From Novosphingobium sp. ERN07 (lineage in GTDB: Bacteria; Pseudomonadota; Alphaproteobacteria; Sphingomonadales; Sphingomonadaceae), in assembly GCF_012641335.1 (NCBI RefSeq), contig NZ_JABAID010000008.1:62001-126000 (forward strand): a DNA stretch of 64,000 bases, in the 5' to 3' direction. Each line of letters opens with the position of its first letter. Within the stretch, counting starts at the first letter, position 1. The translations under genes and the position numbers were made by a program. The notes under the pieces were generated by a model. That model was not told where the DNA came from. It made no database searches and saw only the letters and a program-made list of their open reading frames with translations. Positions 33,856-45,421 of the stretch are shown piece by piece.

Positions 33856-36678
33856 CTACTCCCACTCTGCGGATTTCAGGCGAAGGCTGTTCGCGTTCTC
33901 TGAGACGGCTCGTTTTATGCTGTCGCTCGCACCATCCGGAAACTCCGCAGAGATTTCGACGGTCAGTCGGACGTTTGCATTTGGATCGGACGCCAACAAT
34001 GCGATGATCTCATCCGCGAGATTGACCAAGTGCATCTTGGCGGTCGCTGGTGGAATCTCTGCGGTCCCATAGAAAACCTTTGGCTTTACCGAAGTAGGCT
34101 GAGGTGTCGCTGGCTGTGTTCCTGGTTCGGAAGATGGCGGAGCGCCCGCTGGGGGAGCACTGGTAACGGAAGTGGTTGCCGGCTCTGCAGGTGAGGCCGG
34201 CTCTGCCGGACGGTTGGCCTCCTCGTATGATTTCGCCGCGTCAGGGTCGATCAGCAACAACGTATCGTCAAAAACGGCCTCTCCGCCACCAAACGAAAAT
34301 CCTTCGTACTTGCCTTCGCGCTCTCCGTAAGCGGTCGCAAAAAAGTCGCGGCTTGCTGAGCCTGATCGTATCGCCTGAGTGAGCACGTCTCGATTGCGCA
34401 AGCGAGGCATGTACATATAGCGAAGTGTGTCTTCGAAAAACGCGGCAGCATTCGCCGACCTGGCCCCGCCGTTCCAGTAGAGTTCTCTCAGCTTTCCGCG
34501 GAGGTGGATTGGAGACCAAGTCGAGATGACCAACTCGTTGTCAGTGCAAACCCGTTCGATCTCACTGCCGACAGAACCTCCTGCCGTGTTAACGGTGAAC
34601 ACCTCGATTCCAGGCTTTGGATCGGTCGGCGCGTCCTGCATCGGACACAGCAGCCAACGGTAGCATTCGCGCGCAGCGCGCGGCAGCACCTCTTCCGCGC
34701 TCTTTAGTTCCTTTTCGGCCTGGTTCTTCTGCAGTAGGTCGATGTTGAGCCTGCTTTCCTTCACATCGTCAACGATGGACCCCCAGGCCAGCGCCGTGCG
34801 AGCAGCATCATTGAGGCGAGCAAGTGCCCCGTGGTCTGCAACCAAAAAGATGAGCCGGTTCGCGCGGTAACGCGGTTTCGCTCCGTTCTTGGCAATTATG
34901 TCGAGAACTGCGTCGAAAGAGAGGCGAGGCTCATCTCTCGCGTACCAGGACTCGGGTGCCAGCACGACGAGCCGCAGAGCCGTGTCGTCTGGCACATCAC
35001 TGTGCGGCGTGAAGATATGAACGCCGTCAAAGAATGCAGCATTTCCGACGGTTTTCTTGAGGGCCTCGGCAATCATACCGCGCACCTCAGTATGGTCGTC
35101 AAATCGGCGTTTGCGATCTTCCATCTCACGGCGGAGATTGGCACGGGTGTCGAACCAGAATCGCGTCGTATCGTGGCTCTTGTCACCTGAAGCATTCAAA
35201 TAATGCAGCCGATCGGCAAGGCGGCTCAGCGCATCTGCGAATACCGACGAGGCCTGACCCGGCTGCAGGCAGCCAAGAATGATACGAGCACGGTCAACGC
35301 CCCGAGCGGCGACATTAGAAACGACGGATGAAGGCGCACTGCCCAGGAATATGGTGCGTGCAATACGCCGGGCCGCACCCACTTGTCCGAAACGTGGCTC
35401 CTTGTTTTCAAGGGCGGTGGTTTCGGCACGATCACCGTCGATATCGCGCTCGATGACGGGATCCCAGCCCGCGGGTAGATAATAGGTTAGCTCGTTGCGG
35501 GTGCCGCCGTCATGCAAGGGCAGACTGCCTGGCATGATGAGCAAATCCCTGTTGTCGTCCTTCCATAGCCGGAAGATCACTTTCGCCATGAGCTTGAGGA
35601 CGCCGCGTGTCCGCTGGAATCCGTCGATCGTCGTCCAGTCTTCGTAAAGCCGGTCGAAGACCTCAGGATGGATCGGATAAGCTTGTTGCAGGCGGTCAAA
35701 ATAGTGACGCTCCTGCGTTTCGGCGGGAAGCTTCGCGCCCTCGGCAATGTAGGCGTCGGCGAACGCCCGGCAGATTTCCTCGCGGGCCTTTTCATCGCGC
35801 ACCGGCTCGAACAAGCGGCGGCGCACGATCTCGAACGCCTCCTCTGTGGCAACCGGCTTCCACAGGGCCTGAACGCGGCCAAAGGTCTTCTCCAAGGCGC
35901 GCAGTGCCGCAACGCCGCGCTGGCTGCCGGCCTCTACTTCCGATTCCGGCAGTGATGCGAGCACGATGGCACGGGGCACGAGTTTGACGGCCTCGGTCAG
36001 CGCCTGCACGAAGGACAGGTTGCTGTCGTAGCTGCCGCCGCTGATCGCCTGGGATTCAGGGAACTGGCGGACATAGGCGACAAGCTCGTCGATCAGCACG
36101 ACGCAGGGCGAAAACTGCTCCAGCAGCGCACGCAGCGCTTCCTTGCCTGGCGAAGTCCCGGTTGCATCGGCCTCCACAACGTGCGCAAAGCCTTCAGCGC
36201 CGCCAAGTTGCCATGCAAGCTCGCCCCAAAGCGTCTTCACGGCCTGACCGCCATACATGCGCGGCTGGCTCGGCCCGCGATCGGTGCCGTCAATCACGGC
36301 AACGCGCGCCTGTGGCACGTCCATCAGTCCGGCGCGGTCGACAAGCGCCGGTATCCCGGAAAGCTCGGCAAGAGCGCATTTGCGGGTGGCAAGGTGGTAG
36401 ACCGCGAGCATGGTGTGGGTCTTGCCGCCGCCGAATGCCGTCTGAAGCTGGACTACCGGCTCGCCGCCCTTGCCAGCAAGCCGCTGCGCGACCTGCGTGA
36501 GCAGCATCGCCATGCCTTCTGTAATAAAGGTGCGCTCGTAGAACGCGACGGCATCTTGGTACTCGCGGCTTGCCTTGCCGGTATTCACGGCCGTGATGTC
36601 GGCAGCGAATTCTGATTGCTGGAAGGTGCCTTCCAGAACGTCTTGGTGAGGAACAGCGACCTCTCTCCACGGTTTCAT
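33856..36678 (-). CDS. DUF499-type ATPase (Hma-like ATPase component)
   Basis: A 940-residue ATPase of the DUF499 kind: [19 protein letters not shown], then Walker [15 protein letters not shown] (about residue 80) and Walker [17 protein letters not shown] proline- and threonine-rich linker near residues 840-880 precedes a short C-terminal domain. DUF499 ATPases accompany DUF1156 methylases and large helicases in defence cassettes. The start at 36678 follows GAGGG and lies 10 bases after the methylase stop. It is the last gene of the leftward operon, ending before a strong hairpin. Confidence 0.87.
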   Translation of the reverse strand: MKPWREVAVPHQDVLEGTFQQSEFAADITAVNTGKASREYQDAVAFYERTFITEGMAMLLTQVAQRLAGKGGEPVVQLQTAFGGGKTHTMLAVYHLATRKCALAELSGIPALVDRAGLMDVPQARVAVIDGTDRGPSQPRMYGGQAVKTLWGELAWQLGGAEGFAHVVEADATGTSPGKEALRALLEQFSPCVVLIDELVAYVRQFPESQAISGGSYDSNLSFVQALTEAVKLVPRAIVLASLPESEVEAGSQRGVAALRALEKTFGRVQALWKPVATEEAFEIVRRRLFEPVRDEKAREEICRAFADAYIAEGAKLPAETQERHYFDRLQQAYPIHPEVFDRLYEDWTTIDGFQRTRGVLKLMAKVIFRLWKDDNRDLLIMPGSLPLHDGGTRNELTYYLPAGWDPVIERDIDGDRAETTALENKEPRFGQVGAARRIARTIFLGSAPSSVVSNVAARGVDRARIILGCLQPGQASSVFADALSRLADRLHYLNASGDKSHDTTRFWFDTRANLRREMEDRKRRFDDHTEVRGMIAEALKKTVGNAAFFDGVHIFTPHSDVPDDTALRLVVLAPESWYARDEPRLSFDAVLDIIAKNGAKPRYRANRLIFLVADHGALARLNDAARTALAWGSIVDDVKESRLNIDLLQKNQAEKELKSAEEVLPRAARECYRWLLCPMQDAPTDPKPGIEVFTVNTAGGSVGSEIERVCTDNELVISTWSPIHLRGKLRELYWNGGARSANAAAFFEDTLRYMYMPRLRNRDVLTQAIRSGSASRDFFATAYGEREGKYEGFSFGGGEAVFDDTLLLIDPDAAKSYEEANRPAEPASPAEPATTSVTSAPPAGAPPSSEPGTQPATPQPTSVKPKVFYGTAEIPPATAKMHLVNLADEIIALLASDPNANVRLTVEISAEFPDGASDSIKRAVSENANSLRLKSAEWE

Positions 36679-36688
36679 CGATAATCCC

Positions 36689-39583
36689 TCACTCAAACAG
36701 ATCAGTTTGCCGCGCCTTGGGCGCCGCCGCTGCGGCGGATTCGATCGCGCTCCAGCTTGTAACGATTTCATTGTAGGCACGGGCATCCTCTGCCCAGCCC
36801 GCTCGCTCACACAATGTGTAAAGTCGATAGGCAAGTTGCCTGGTCGCTTCCGCTTTTCCAGAAATGGCAGAAAGCACCTGACCGGCGCCGATCTCGCCTT
36901 CCGTCTTGAAGACGCGGATCAGGTGGTGAAGTGCCTCCCAAATTGGCAGTCGGTCATCCTTCTCAACATCCCAGTCCGACGGGTAGTCCATCCATTTCAG
37001 CAGGCGTACGACGCCCCCAGATGCAAAAAGCACGCCTGCCTGCTTGGCGCCGTCAACGCTGGTTCCCTTCGCTCGAGCTAGTGTGTCGGCTTCCCCGAAC
37101 CTGCCGTCCTTCCAACCAAACTGCTCGAACCAATGAAGACAGAATTGGGTATCAGGATCAAAATCATCCTCCGCGAGAAAGCGATTGATCAACTGCAATG
37201 CTGTCTGAACGGTCATCGGTGAGCCATCTGCCTCAAGAACAGCTGCATACTTAGAAAAAACCGCCATTCCAGGACCGATTATTGATTGAGAAAGATCCAC
37301 AGGGGCCACTGGCGATCGCTCATCACCGGATCCGCGAGTCATCTCATCAAGAGCCTCAGGAAGAACTTGATTGAGCTCTCGTTGGAAGGTCCGACGTGAG
37401 ATTACTTCCGCATCCTCTTTGCGTCGGCGGCAGACGAGCACAATGCTCGATGCCAACGCGTTGGCACCTTTAGCTCGAATTCTTCCACTCCCCTCGGTGC
37501 GCACTGGCCATGTGCCCGTGATATAGAATCCGGACTTAACGACAGCCTCCAAGAAAGTCTCCCAACCTGTGCTTGCGGTACCAGAAACCTTGTCCGTATC
37601 TGCCTGCTTGACCGCATAATATATGGTGACCGGAAAGGCAGGGTGAGCTTGCGTTGATAAGCAACGCATAGCTTTTGTCATTCCATCCAGAAAGAAATTG
37701 TTGGCCTGAAGTTTGCCACCATGACGAAAAGGATCTGCAACTAACTCATCGGATTTTGGAACAGCTATCGTCTTGAAAAGATCTGGACATACATCTTTGA
37801 GGCTTTTCCGTAGCCAAACATAGAAGAAATCGGAAAGATCCGCGTATGGTACGTTGTCATAATACGGTGGATCAGTGGACACGACCTTGCCAGCAGACGT
37901 GCTCTGTGATGACGCATCTTCCTGCCTCGCCGACGATTGCGGGGCAGCTGGCAGAAACGCTATTGCCTTAGCTCCCTTATCAATAGCAGTTGCAATACTT
38001 CCACCCGCATCAGCAAAAGGATTTGCTTCTGCAAAATCCCATACCATCGGAAGCGCTTGTCGCGCGAATGTTTCGCGAAAAGCCCCGCGGTCGCTCATCC
38101 AAGACGCGAGAGAAGAGTTTATATTGGCAACCTTAGAAACCGAAAATGCAAGATATATTGAAATAGCATTTGCATAATTTTGGATGAAATCTGTCGTGGC
38201 CCAAGGATATTTATTTATATTCTTTTCATAAAATTTGCAATCATTCTTTACTTTATCTATAACTTCTTGGGTCAATGCGGTTAACGTGGACAAAATGGCA
38301 GCCTGCCTGTTAGTGAACAGGGCACCAAAGTTATCAAGGCCGTAAGCCCAAGGCGTCAAGTGCCTTGAATTATGCGCAAATGGCAGATCAGGCCTCCATG
38401 AAGCCTGAGCCCCAGATGCAATCAACTCATCCCCCTTGGAGGCAGAAATGTACATTCGCCTGCGATCACCCTCCACGACGATTGCCATCAAGCGGCTACC
38501 TAGTCGGCCAGCAGAGGCTTCAGACTTTATGTATTCCGGACTAATCGGCGACTTTGACATAATGCATTCGAAGCTGCTTCGTCCTATTTTCGTTCCATTT
38601 ATGGCTTCTGGAGGAATTTTTCCCACTTGAACGGTAAAACTGTAATCCATGCCATCTAGGGTTGGCTTAACGTATGCTTCTCTTCCAGAAGCACTGGATA
38701 AGACGAAGGTTGACGCTAATGGGACATGAACCTCCCGAAAGGCCGGATTTGGACTTCTGACTGTTCGTGTCCAGAACCAAGCTATCGCCGTCAGACTTTT
38801 TCCAACCAGCGGCTTCAGATCTGAGCGATCTTGAGCCATCTCGGATGTAATCACTACATCATTAAATAGATGCCCGACGCGCCTATGAGCCTCATTACGC
38901 ATCCAAGTCCCGTAGTATTTTACGTCATCAGACAGGCCCTGCGCGCCTTCCCACTGTGCAGCCCAAGCTGTGGTGTTTTTCCGCCCCTCAGGATTGATCG
39001 GCGGACATCCCTCGAACTTTGGCGGAATCTCGATCATCGCTTTATTGATAAGAACAGCAACAGGATTTAAATCTGTAGCGTGCGCAACAAAGCCGAGACG
39101 CTGAGCTTCCAGCGGCAAGGCGCCACCGCCCGCAAACGGGTCGTGAAAGTCAGGAAGATTTTTTTCGCTAAATATAAATGAAGCCTGCGGATGATCGCGA
39201 TTGATCTCGCATGTTTCTTTCCATGACTTTCTAATTTCGGATCGAGCCCTGTCCAAAACTTCCTTATTTGTGGTGTTTTCCCATTTTACGAGTTCTTCAA
39301 TAATATTGAAAAGTCGCTTCCGGCTAGCTGCCCAGCTCGCTTTGATGTGATTTGGCGGAATCTCGCCAGGATGCTCAAGCTCCCATTTCCAAGATGGATC
39401 GTTAACCATTTGAGCGAAGATGACAGCTCGGGCGGCTGCAAGCGGTCGCCGTGCCCACCAAAGGTGCAACGTGCTCGGGTGCCCATGCCGGATCGACTTC
39501 TCGCGCGCAGCCGCTTCGTTGATTGCATCTAACGGCAGCGCAACTTCGATCAGCTTTTTTGGGGTTTTGATGGCGCTAGTCAT
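36689..39583 (-). CDS. DUF1156 DNA adenine/cytosine methyltransferase (Hma-like methylase)
   Basis: A 964-residue methylase. The DUF1156 N-terminus is present ([24 protein letters not shown], then [19 protein letters not shown]). Motif I is [18 protein letters not shown] (about 146-163), and the catalytic [20 protein letters not shown] follows far downstream near 574, so a specificity-type segment of about 400 residues lies between them. That segment is strikingly AT-rich (30% GC at 38161-38280), which suggests recombination of the target-recognition part. It would mark self DNA or modify target sequences for the helicase and ATPase partners. It is two bases from the HNH gene, tightly coupled. 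Confidence 0.88.
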   Translation of the reverse strand: MTSAIKTPKKLIEVALPLDAINEAAAREKSIRHGHPSTLHLWWARRPLAAARAVIFAQMVNDPSWKWELEHPGEIPPNHIKASWAASRKRLFNIIEELVKWENTTNKEVLDRARSEIRKSWKETCEINRDHPQASFIFSEKNLPDFHDPFAGGGALPLEAQRLGFVAHATDLNPVAVLINKAMIEIPPKFEGCPPINPEGRKNTTAWAAQWEGAQGLSDDVKYYGTWMRNEAHRRVGHLFNDVVITSEMAQDRSDLKPLVGKSLTAIAWFWTRTVRSPNPAFREVHVPLASTFVLSSASGREAYVKPTLDGMDYSFTVQVGKIPPEAINGTKIGRSSFECIMSKSPISPEYIKSEASAGRLGSRLMAIVVEGDRRRMYISASKGDELIASGAQASWRPDLPFAHNSRHLTPWAYGLDNFGALFTNRQAAILSTLTALTQEVIDKVKNDCKFYEKNINKYPWATTDFIQNYANAISIYLAFSVSKVANINSSLASWMSDRGAFRETFARQALPMVWDFAEANPFADAGGSIATAIDKGAKAIAFLPAAPQSSARQEDASSQSTSAGKVVSTDPPYYDNVPYADLSDFFYVWLRKSLKDVCPDLFKTIAVPKSDELVADPFRHGGKLQANNFFLDGMTKAMRCLSTQAHPAFPVTIYYAVKQADTDKVSGTASTGWETFLEAVVKSGFYITGTWPVRTEGSGRIRAKGANALASSIVLVCRRRKEDAEVISRRTFQRELNQVLPEALDEMTRGSGDERSPVAPVDLSQSIIGPGMAVFSKYAAVLEADGSPMTVQTALQLINRFLAEDDFDPDTQFCLHWFEQFGWKDGRFGEADTLARAKGTSVDGAKQAGVLFASGGVVRLLKWMDYPSDWDVEKDDRLPIWEALHHLIRVFKTEGEIGAGQVLSAISGKAEATRQLAYRLYTLCERAGWAEDARAYNEIVTSWSAIESAAAAAPKARQTDLFE

Positions 39584-39585
39584 TC

Positions 39586-40227
39586 TTATTGTCTTTCCGT
39601 CAGTACATGCCTGATGGCCGTGCTAAATGGCAAATTGCGTGAATAATCGAGCTCTTCAGCGAAGTACTCTCGAATATCGTCTAGAGGCCAACCTTCGTTG
39701 AACGCGGTATCGGCATCGGTAACGTATCCAAACACCGCGACCTTGCGCATTGCACGGAGCCGCCCCCAGTCCGCATCCAGCGAGAAAACGCGCAGCGTTT
39801 CACTGGCTCGATGCCTGTATGCTGTCGAAATTCCATCGCGGATGCTGATCGTTCCGTCCGCTTGAAAGACGAAGTAAGCATCGGGATCGTCGCAGCACGG
39901 GTTGACTAGGTCGTCGACGTTGTATGGGCCCGCGCCTTGATCCTTAAAGTGGCCGCATGAGTCCGTCTGATCACAAGACCAAAAGAGATTAGCCCAGGAA
40001 AATGTTAGCTCCGGATAATCGTGCCTGCGGCGAAAGTGCTCGATGTGCTGACCAAGCGAATCGATATCGCCTTCGCAGTAGGCACAGCGCCGGTCCTGCA
40101 TGGTTTCCAAATTCGTTCGGATTTTGGCCTTGTCTTCGGGCGTAACGTCGCCCCATGAGTGTTGGCCGTGGTGATAAACACCCAAGCAAGGCGGCGCGGC
40201 GCACGCGCTGCGGTCAAGCTTCCTCAT
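39586..40227 (-). CDS. PtuB-like HNH endonuclease
   Basis: A 213-residue protein of the TIGR02646/PtuB type: MRKLDRSACAAPPCLGVYHHG, then the zinc and HNH core CAYCEGDIDSLGQHIEHFRRR, WANLFWSC and NPCCDDP. PtuB-type nucleases work with an AAA ATPase (PtuA) in Septu and in some retron systems. The ATG at 40227 is one base from the end of the ATPase gene. No reverse transcriptase is nearby, so this is Septu-like rather than a retron. It sits in the middle of the helicase-methylase-ATPase operon. Confidence 0.85.
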   Translation of the reverse strand: MRKLDRSACAAPPCLGVYHHGQHSWGDVTPEDKAKIRTNLETMQDRRCAYCEGDIDSLGQHIEHFRRRHDYPELTFSWANLFWSCDQTDSCGHFKDQGAGPYNVDDLVNPCCDDPDAYFVFQADGTISIRDGISTAYRHRASETLRVFSLDADWGRLRAMRKVAVFGYVTDADTAFNEGWPLDDIREYFAEELDYSRNLPFSTAIRHVLTERQ

Positions 40228-40228
40228 T

Positions 40229-41560
40229 TCAGCTATCCTCCGGCCGGCTCTTGGCGAGCCGGAACCGTTGGAAACGGCGGAGGCGATCACACTCCAGCAT
40301 GACCGGATGGCGTTCGCCGTAGTGCGCATTCAAACGCGTCCGCAGAGCGATCGCTTCTGAGCCTTCGGCTTTTCCTGCCTCGATGAGCTTGCGATAGGCG
40401 CTGAGCGCGGATGACTCTTCGAGCTGCGGAACCGGGTCTACATCCATAACGGCTGCCAGGACATTCGCACTCTCAACACCTCGGGTCTGCAGGAGAGGCG
40501 TTTCAATCGCGACGTCGCCGTTTTGGACATTCAGGACGCGGATGGATGACTTGTCGACCGTCGATAGCACGTGCGGGCTGTGTGTGCTTACGATGATCTG
40601 AAGGGCCGGAAACGCTCGTTGTAGCAAACCAAGCACTTGTTGCTGCCACCGGGGATGCAGGTGCATATCTACTTCATCAATGATGAGAACGCCGGGAGTC
40701 TCCGTCGTAGCGCGCTCTTTCAATTGAGGGTTTAGGCTCGCGCAGCGCCGAGCGACATCCGCGACGAGTGCAAGCATGGTGCGAACGCCATCGCTCAGCA
40801 GAGACAGTGGCAATTCACCGCGTGTCTCGTGCCTGGCCGTCAACGTGTGAAACTCGTCATCCCATCGAAGATCAGACCATCCGGTCGGCTGAAGCACTGT
40901 ATCCGTGGCAGCCTTCACCCCTTCGATCATTGCAAGATTGGTCTGAAGACTTTCCCGATACGTCGGCGACGCGATCTGCCTGAAACGGTGCTCGAACCAG
41001 GCCGAGATGCCCTTGAACGACGAAGACGAAGTGAGGCAGTCGGCATATCCAGCGACCCGCTCCTCAACGTTGGCTACCGACGAACGACGAAACTCAGTCT
41101 GTCGCTGCTCGCTCCAGAGGCGGCCCGTCCCATAAAACGCCACGAGCGGAAGAATTGCAGAGTCGGTCAGGAAGGTCTGGGCAGCCGCTTTGATCGGTCC
41201 GAAATGCCGGGTACTCGGTCGGACCTTTTGGCCGTATGTTCCGACTGTGCTCTTCCAAGACACGGCCTTATCCTGAGCCGTGGCATTCACTGCATACTCA
41301 GTTGGCAAGCAAGGCGACATTTTGCGTGCTTCCCCAGGGATCAAGCGTACGTCGCTTCGCTCGATCCTCCGGATCTTCTCCGGCGGGTATAGTGCGTTCA
41401 CGAAGACCGAAAGCGCAGAGCCGGCCGCGTCGAGCACTGCGGTTTTACCGCTGCCATTCTCGGCGACCAGGACCGTGAGATTGGGGTGAAAGCCCATCGC
41501 GCATTGCTCAAAGCAACGAAAATTTCTGAGTGAAAGTGTGTCGAGACGGAGCGCTGTCAT
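40229..41560 (-). CDS. PtuA-like AAA ATPase (SMC-type, AAA_21)
   Basis: A 443-residue ATPase: [14 protein letters not shown], Walker [16 protein letters not shown] (about 31-45), and a late [18 protein letters not shown]alker B/D-loop followed by [14 protein letters not shown]. This is the OLD/SMC-like layout of Septu PtuA and of retron effectors. It overlaps the helicase gene by four bases (ATGA) and is followed directly by its PtuB-like nuclease, so the pair is intact. It probably senses phage invasion and holds the HNH nuclease in check. Confidence 0.86.
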   Translation of the reverse strand: MTALRLDTLSLRNFRCFEQCAMGFHPNLTVLVAENGSGKTAVLDAAGSALSVFVNALYPPEKIRRIERSDVRLIPGEARKMSPCLPTEYAVNATAQDKAVSWKSTVGTYGQKVRPSTRHFGPIKAAAQTFLTDSAILPLVAFYGTGRLWSEQRQTEFRRSSVANVEERVAGYADCLTSSSSFKGISAWFEHRFRQIASPTYRESLQTNLAMIEGVKAATDTVLQPTGWSDLRWDDEFHTLTARHETRGELPLSLLSDGVRTMLALVADVARRCASLNPQLKERATTETPGVLIIDEVDMHLHPRWQQQVLGLLQRAFPALQIIVSTHSPHVLSTVDKSSIRVLNVQNGDVAIETPLLQTRGVESANVLAAVMDVDPVPQLEESSALSAYRKLIEAGKAEGSEAIALRTRLNAHYGERHPVMLECDRLRRFQRFRLAKSRPEDS

Positions 41561-44500
41561 TGTGCCTCCGCTCGGGCAAGGAGATCGCTCAGGTTGAAGT
41601 TGATGGACGCCACGCCCCAGCCCGGTTCGCGGTCAAATGGATTTCGAACGTAGTGAGGACCGTCGATGCTGTCGTCGCTATCGACGAGAGCGATCGCGAG
41701 CACAAACTTGTCGCCCTGATTGAAGGCATAGAGCATCTCGTTGCGCGACACCGTAACCGTGCTTGCACCCTTCACGCGCCCCTTGACCTCAATGTGCCGC
41801 GGGTCGAGTTGCCTACCCTCAACGGCGGGCGGATAGGAACTCAAGTCCCAGCCGCACTTGGCGGCGGACACGTCGACCACGCGGCAACCACGCGCTTCCT
41901 CGGCTTTGGTAACTGCTTGCATGGCGAGTTGCTCGATACGCGATCGGGCAGCGGCGTCGGCAGCGAATGTCGCCGCCGTCGGGTCAACGGGCTCATCGCC
42001 GCGCAGCTTGTTCATTAGCCCGCTTGGAACAATCAAGGCTGCGCCGAGCACAACGGGTGTCCCGTTGACGACGTGCCGCATAGATTGAAGTTCCTTTTTG
42101 CGGCTTTCCAATCGGCTCTGGAGGTCGCCCAATGTGCGTTCTACATTTTGGAGATTGAGGCGAACGTCCTTGCCCGCGTCGCCGTCTTCCTTGAGCTTGA
42201 CCCAGCGATCCTGCCAGAAGGCAATCTCTTTGCTGAGGCGCTCATGGACCGCATTGATGGTTTTCTCGACGTGGTCGATCCGGCGCTGCGCCACCTCGTT
42301 GTAGTGCTCGGGCACCAGCGTCGTAGCTGCCAGCGAAAGCGCCCGAGCTTCTTGCCCAGAAGACAGCCACGGTGCATCGATCACGTCGCTAAGCAATGAA
42401 CGTTCAGCTTCGTCTGGCGGCTCAAGATCAAGGTGTGGAGCCCAGCCTGCGAATTGCGCAGTGCCATCGGGAGCAACTCGGACAAATTGCAGGCGCTTTG
42501 AGAGTACGCTGCCGTCCCCGGATTTGATTTCGTGCGTCAGCAAAAAGAGGAGAGCCGGATCAAGGCCTTCATCTGACGGATCCACCAGGACCGCGCCCTG
42601 GCGCAAGAGATTGGCGTGTTGCTCCAAAATCATATCGGACAGGGTCAACATCAGCGGATGACCGGGGTGCATCAGCAACGCGCGCTCCAGACCCGGCTTA
42701 TCGAGTGGCTGGATGGCGTTTCGATCAAAGCACACACGGCTATAACGACGCAGAACGGGTTCGTGCTCGCGGCGGTTCCGACCGGTGATCCGGCGGTCCC
42801 GTTCCCGTATAGCGGCAGGAACATGCGTGACCTCATAGCGCCCCGCTTCTCGTGGATGCGCAGTCCCGCCGAGCGTATCGAGCGCTTTCAAGAAGAACGC
42901 CCTTACAAAGAAGGGCTGCAAGCGCCGTGCTTCGGCCTTCTCCATCTCCTCCTTGACCGCGAAGAGGCGCTCAGGGCTGATCGTGGTTTGGTCCAGAGCA
43001 TTGCGGTCGAGTAGGGTTTTCAGATGATCGTGGTCGAGGGCCTGATCGATCTGCTGCGACAGCCGTGCGCGGACGTCAGGTTGATCGCCGTAGCGGATCG
43101 CCTGAAGCAGTAGGTCCTTGAGGCTAGTTTCCTCGAAGACTTCACCGAGAATGTCGAAAACGCGGCCTTTGAGAGCATCGCTCTCCACCCTGAGTTTTTC
43201 CAGCAGACGATGGTAGACGGCGCCTTCGCGCGTTTCTTTGGCGACCAGGTTCCACAAGTGACAGACTTCGGTCTGCCCGATGCGATGGATGCGGCCGAAC
43301 CGCTGCTCCAACCGGTTCGGGTTCCATGGCAGATCATAGTTCACCATCAGATTGGAGTTCTGAAGGTTCACGCCTTCCCCCGCAGCGTCGGTAGCCACCA
43401 ACACGCGGACGTCGGGATCGGAGCGGAAGAGTGCTTGGAGGCGCCGCCGTTCATCGCGATGAGTGCCGCCATGGATCGAGACGATAGCATCGGGATTGCC
43501 CAGCACACCGGCTATGCGCGCCTGAAGATAGTTCAGGGTGTCGCGGTGCTCTGAGAAGATGATGATCTTGCGCTGTCGTCCCGAAGCATCGCGCATTTCA
43601 GGATGGTCCTGAAGGATCTTCGAAAGCTCATCCCATTTGCGGTCTTGGCCGGACGCGACGACGACCTTTGCTTGGTCTTCGAGCCCCTTTAGGATGACAA
43701 TCTCAGCTTCCAACTCGACGACCGTCTTTGCGGCTGTCGCGTCATCGATCAGGCTTTCTTCAAGGTCTTCCTGCTCCTCGGCGCTGAGGTCATCATCATC
43801 CTCGGGGATTCCTGGATAGGTCTCGGCTTTGGCCTGGCGGCCCTTGATCCCGAGCTTCTCGTCGCGAAGCCTATTTTCTAGCCGCTCACGACGGCGCTTC
43901 AGCGACTGGAAGATCGCTTCGGGGCTAGACGCAAGACGCCTTTGAAGCGCTGTAAGTGCAAAGCCGACAGAGCCCTTGCGCGCCCCTTCGAGCTGATCCG
44001 CCTTACCCATTTCGGTCTGCACGTATTCCGTGACGGCTTCGTAGAGAGCTGCTTCAATCGGAGAGAGTTCGTAATTGACGGTATAAGCCTTGCGCTCAGG
44101 AAAGAGCGGGGTCCCGTCAAACTTGACGAGCTCTTCCTTGACCATCCGGCGCATGAGGTCGGATGCATCGACCTTATGCACACCGTCGCGAAACTTGCCG
44201 TAGAAACGGTCTGAATCGAGCAAGGACAGAAAGAGCTGAAAGTCTTCCTCCTTGCCGTTGTGAGGCGTCGCCGTCATCAAGAGCAGATGGCGCACATGAG
44301 CGCCTAGCTTTTCAGCAAAGCGAAATCGTCCGGTCTTCTCCAGCTTGGAGCCAAAATAGTGCGCTGAGAGCTTATGGGCTTCGTCGAAGACGGCCAGATC
44401 CCACCCAGGTGCGCAGAGCTTCTCCTGCAGCTCCTCGTTCCGCGAGAGTTGGTCGAGCCGAACGATAAGGCGAGCGTAGTCGTCAAATGGATTACCGCTC

Positions 44501-45069
44501 GGGGACGTCTGCTCCATCAAGCTGGAGTAGACGTGGAACTCGAGGCCAAATTTTTCGTAGAGCTCGTCACGCCACTGTTCAACGAGACTGCCGGGCGCGA
44601 CAATCAGAATGCGATGCGCGTCGGCTCGCATGATTAGCTCGCGGATGTAGAGCCCCGCCATGATCGTCTTTCCGGCGCCAGGGTCGTCTGCAAGGACAAA
44701 CCGCAACGGCTGACGAGGCAGCAATGACTCGTAAACAGCGGTGATCTGATGGGGCAGAGGGTCCACGTTTGAACTGTGGACCGCCATCATGGGATCAAAC
44801 AGGAATGCGAGATCGATCCTTTTAGCCTCGCAAGTCAACTTGAATGCATCACCATCGCCGTCGAAGGAGAATGGGCGCTCTGTTGTCGCGAGTTGAATCA
44901 GCTCTTCATCGACGCGGCCAAGCATCCTCTCCTTCATGGAGCCATCTGGGGTACGATAAATGAGCTGCACCGAGCCCTCTCCGAGCGGCACAATCGCGAC
45001 AACCGTCACGACGTCGCTGGGCTCCACGCCCGATAGGCTTTGGCCCTGTGCCAGCTCCTCGATCTTCAT
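41557..45069 (-). CDS. SNF2-type helicase with DUF3883-like C-terminus (Hma-like helicase)
   Basis: A 1170-residue superfamily 2 helicase. Walker A is [16 protein letters not shown] (about 127-142), motif II is [14 protein letters not shown], motif [14 protein letters not shown], and the second RecA lobe has [13 protein letters not shown] and [10 protein letters not shown]. The C-terminal 120 residues ([33 protein letters not shown]) resemble DUF3883, a PD-(D/E)XK-like domain. Such proteins head helicase-methylase-ATPase cassettes. It overlaps the RHH gene upstream and the PtuA-like gene downstream, each by ATGA, and is clearly expressed in one operon. Confidence 0.88.
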   Translation of the reverse strand: MKIEELAQGQSLSGVEPSDVVTVVAIVPLGEGSVQLIYRTPDGSMKERMLGRVDEELIQLATTERPFSFDGDGDAFKLTCEAKRIDLAFLFDPMMAVHSSNVDPLPHQITAVYESLLPRQPLRFVLADDPGAGKTIMAGLYIRELIMRADAHRILIVAPGSLVEQWRDELYEKFGLEFHVYSSLMEQTSPSGNPFDDYARLIVRLDQLSRNEELQEKLCAPGWDLAVFDEAHKLSAHYFGSKLEKTGRFRFAEKLGAHVRHLLLMTATPHNGKEEDFQLFLSLLDSDRFYGKFRDGVHKVDASDLMRRMVKEELVKFDGTPLFPERKAYTVNYELSPIEAALYEAVTEYVQTEMGKADQLEGARKGSVGFALTALQRRLASSPEAIFQSLKRRRERLENRLRDEKLGIKGRQAKAETYPGIPEDDDDLSAEEQEDLEESLIDDATAAKTVVELEAEIVILKGLEDQAKVVVASGQDRKWDELSKILQDHPEMRDASGRQRKIIIFSEHRDTLNYLQARIAGVLGNPDAIVSIHGGTHRDERRRLQALFRSDPDVRVLVATDAAGEGVNLQNSNLMVNYDLPWNPNRLEQRFGRIHRIGQTEVCHLWNLVAKETREGAVYHRLLEKLRVESDALKGRVFDILGEVFEETSLKDLLLQAIRYGDQPDVRARLSQQIDQALDHDHLKTLLDRNALDQTTISPERLFAVKEEMEKAEARRLQPFFVRAFFLKALDTLGGTAHPREAGRYEVTHVPAAIRERDRRITGRNRREHEPVLRRYSRVCFDRNAIQPLDKPGLERALLMHPGHPLMLTLSDMILEQHANLLRQGAVLVDPSDEGLDPALLFLLTHEIKSGDGSVLSKRLQFVRVAPDGTAQFAGWAPHLDLEPPDEAERSLLSDVIDAPWLSSGQEARALSLAATTLVPEHYNEVAQRRIDHVEKTINAVHERLSKEIAFWQDRWVKLKEDGDAGKDVRLNLQNVERTLGDLQSRLESRKKELQSMRHVVNGTPVVLGAALIVPSGLMNKLRGDEPVDPTAATFAADAAARSRIEQLAMQAVTKAEEARGCRVVDVSAAKCGWDLSSYPPAVEGRQLDPRHIEVKGRVKGASTVTVSRNEMLYAFNQGDKFVLAIALVDSDDSIDGPHYVRNPFDREPGWGVASINFNLSDLLARAEAQ

Positions 45070-45239
45070 TTCTTGCCCTTCTGCTCATCCAACTGTGGTC
45101 GCGTTGGATGGCCTTCCACATAGTCGCGCATAAACTCACGAAGCACCTGCGCCGCCGGCTTGTCCTGCGCCTTGCAGGCAGCCACGAACTGCTCACGCAG
45201 CTCCTTCTGCACTCTGATGCGAAAGCCGGCATCCTTCAT
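45066..45239 (-). CDS. Small ribbon-helix-helix protein
   Basis: A 57-residue protein: [20 protein letters not shown] then [17 protein letters not shown] is a typical RHH/CopG-like DNA-binding fold with a short basic tail. It overlaps the helicase gene by four bases. The ATG at 45239 is chosen over longer frames because the family starts there; its ribosome site is weak. It may repress the operon, using the palindrome at 45254-45264 just upstream. Confidence 0.72.
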   Translation of the reverse strand: MKDAGFRIRVQKELREQFVAACKAQDKPAAQVLREFMRDYVEGHPTRPQLDEQKGKK

Positions 45240-45253
45240 GATGATCTCTGTGT

Positions 45254-45264
45254 ATCCAATGGAT
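45254..45264. promoter_or_regulatory. Palindromic operator upstream of the RHH-helicase operon
   Basis: ATCCA-A-TGGAT is a perfect 11-bp palindrome 15 bases before the RHH start. This is the usual size and place for an RHH autoregulator site. Confidence 0.45.
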
Positions 45265-45421
45265 GCACATTTGGGTAGTGCAAACTCGGCGCTGACACCA
45301 GAGCAACCCACTTTGGATGACCGGTTTTCTCGCTGATGTGACCTCTCGCCAAGAGCCGCTTGTGTGCCCAGCACGCCGCCAAAGCTTGGTTTCACGACCG
45401 GCCGCTCAGGCTTGCCCGGCT

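Noticed and set aside
39586..41560. Retron with PtuAB effectors
   Set aside because: No reverse transcriptase or msr/msd-like structured RNA was seen on either side of the pair.
33856..45239. Calling the leftward operon DISARM or BREX
   Set aside because: No DrmB/DUF1998 or PLD protein, and no PglZ or BrxL; gene content fits a helicase-methylase-ATPase cassette better.
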